A stretch of 64,000 nucleotides of DNA from Cesiribacteraceae bacterium YIM B00369 (GTDB lineage: Bacteria > Bacteroidota > Bacteroidia > Cytophagales > Cyclobacteriaceae): the NCBI GenBank assembly GCA_017948555.1, contig JAFMYY010000003.1, forward strand, positions 124,001-188,000, in the 5' to 3' direction. Made by a program: the position numbers and the translations under genes. Of the stretch, positions 63,801-64,000 are shown in pieces (the stretch's first letter is position 1; every line of letters begins with the position of its first letter). The notes below the pieces were generated by a model. It did no database searches. It was not told the origin of the DNA and saw nothing but the letters and a program-made list of their open reading frames with translations.

Positions 63801-64000
63801 AGTAAGTAATTGTTTCTTTTTCATTAGCCGGAGAAGAAGTGGTTTCCACTGTTACAGTTACGGTTTCTGTAAAATCCTCATCCTTCTCCACCTTGTCTGT
63901 TGACAAAGTAAATACAGGTGCATCATTTACTGATTTGACAACCAGCTCAAAGGATTCCTCATGGGTGGAATTTACCGACTGCCCGTCATCAGCAATTACT
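60886..64000 (-). CDS. Giant tandem-repeat adhesin with T9SS type B sorting domain, 5' end outside window
   Basis: The minus-strand frame runs open to base 64000, so the N-terminus lies beyond the window. About 1,037 residues are seen: tandem cadherin-like/Ig-like repeats of 102 residues (each VFTLSTDKVEK...ITYSLSPATVDFANI...VNDAP), one divergent 99-residue unit, then a CADG/putative-Ig domain, another Ig-like domain and a gliding-motility-associated C-terminal domain (DLITPNGDNANDTWNI to KKGTLTIAR). The tail directs T9SS export and surface attachment. Proteins of this design, including SprB, serve in gliding and adhesion. Confidence 0.95.
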   Translation of the reverse strand, partial: VIADDGQSVNSTHEESFELVVKSVNDAPVFTLSTDKVEKDEDFTETVTVTVETTSSPANEKETITYSLSPATVDFANISIDAATGTVSITAKKDAFGAATITVIADDGQSVNSTHEESFELIVKPVNDAPVFTLSTDKVEKEEDFAGTVTVTVETTSSPANEKETITYSLSPATVDFANISINRATGTVSITAKKDAFGTATIKVIADDGQAVNSTHEESFELIVNSVNDAPVFTLSTDKVEKDEDFAGTVTVTVETTSSPANEKDTITYSLSPATVDFANIRIDRATGTVSITAKKDAFGTATIKVIADDGQAVNSTHEETFELIVNPVNDAPVFTLSTDTVEKEEEFEGTETVTVETTSSPANEKETITYSLSPATVDFANIRIDRATGTVSITAKNDAFGSATIKVIADDGQAVNSTHEDSFELIVKPVNDAPVFTLSTDKVEKDEDFEGTETVTVKTTSSPANEKETITYSLSPATVDFANISIDRATGTVSITAKKDAFGAATIKVIADDGQAVNSTHEESFELIVNSVNDAPVFTLSTDRVEKDEDFTETIVVTVTDQSPANETKRITYSLSPASVDFANISFNSSNGEVTITSRPDLWGSAELIITAEDAEGATASRTLTLIVNAVNDYPVFTLSTDLVEKEEDFAELVTVTVETTSSPANEVETITYSLSPAGVNFANISIDPATGTVSITAKKDGFGSASITVIADDGQPANNLYKQSFSLIVHPVNNDHPVLNGKLADRTAYEHQPFEHIISIGQNAVFTDPDGNETLTFSASLTGGAALPDWLSFNAEGRAFSGTPETKDIGEYFILVRATDPDGQWIEDSFKLTVLNVNSAPEISDIDDVSVKLGSETPASVTFSVFDRETPGKDLQLTIASGNPALIPASAIDVSQGGANGEERTLTFYPPGIETLGSSVITVTVSDGEAETETTFVFTVEYNQLALNIPDLITPNGDNANDTWNIRFLSLYENNELRVFDRNGRVVFQAKNYSSNKEWDGTQNGRALPEGIYLYEIRLNGGEIVKKGTLTIAR
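61763..64000 (-). repeat. Tandem 306-bp repeats in the adhesin gene
   Basis: Equivalent sites recur exactly 306 bp apart at 63901, 63595, 63289, 62983, 62677 and 62371; the next step is 297 bp, to 62074. The five units between the 306-bp sites are nearly identical at DNA level, whereas the 99-residue unit and the last unit have diverged. The 5' end is cut by the window. Confidence 0.93.

Noticed and set aside
62669-63805. Series of plus-strand open frames of 72-90 codons at 306-bp spacing
   Set aside because: Antisense shadows repeated because the adhesin units repeat; not a gene family.

Overview
The window looks like a chromosome segment of a free-living, gliding-type member of the Bacteroidota, most likely order Cytophagales. 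The evidence is SusC/SusD pairs, type IX secretion (T9SS) sorting domains of types A and B, PorP/SprF, many lipoproteins with SPII signals, Bacteroidota -7 promoter elements (TAnnTTTG) and no Shine-Dalgarno-led starts. I cannot assign a genus from sequence alone. No phage, insertion sequence, CRISPR array or complete mobile element was found.

Layout. 1-3.5 kb: a beta-glucan pair on the minus strand, a GH3 beta-glucosidase (cut by the window start) and a GH9 cellulase lipoprotein. 3.9-5.8 kb: a LuxR-type regulator with a degenerate receiver, convergent with hflX. 6.1-11.9 kb: a polysaccharide synthesis and export block (GT4 glycosyltransferase, rfbC, Wza-like lipoprotein, Wzc-like BY-kinase with a Gly/Tyr tail, CpsB-type phosphatase). 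11.9-15.2 kb: an SDR, a TPR protein and a ComA-type phosphosulfolactate synthase, possibly tied to sulfonate or sulfonolipid metabolism. 15.3-25.7 kb: housekeeping genes (popT/DUF368, aroE, uvrB, Fe/Mn-SOD, tadA, aspS, yjbR-like, asnB). 25.8-26.5 kb: an NlpC/P60 lipoprotein and tRNA-Ala(GGC).

26.5-31.4 kb is a visibly AT-richer island behind the tRNA. An OmpR-type two-component system and an outer-membrane porin sit between two decayed gene remnants, with a PmrA-box-like direct repeat before the porin. 31.4-37.3 kb: a DUF808 membrane protein, an MDR oxidoreductase, a His/Asp-rich small protein with a HAEPLYID-family barrel, and a SulP anion transporter. 37.7-44.3 kb: pullulanase, a DUF2807 lipoprotein, a panE cluster, and a methyltransferase divergent from a LysR regulator with two palindromic T-N11-A boxes between them.

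44.4-64 kb is surface biology: an FG-GAP/MBG protein with a T9SS type A tail, a SusCD operon ending in a nucleotide-pyrophosphatase-type phosphodiesterase, chrA, an acidic secreted protein and a second degenerate receiver. It ends with a T9SS type B adhesin of near-identical 102-residue repeats (306 bp; 5' end outside the window), followed in the same operon by PorP/SprF and an OmpA/PD40 protein.

The most unusual signals are two receiver domains that have lost the phospho-acceptor Asp, the remnant-flanked two-component/porin island, the ComA/SDR/TPR cluster, the palindromic control regions of the LysR and sulP genes, and a set of purine-rich intergenic repeats that form long imperfect inverted repeats around gene ends.
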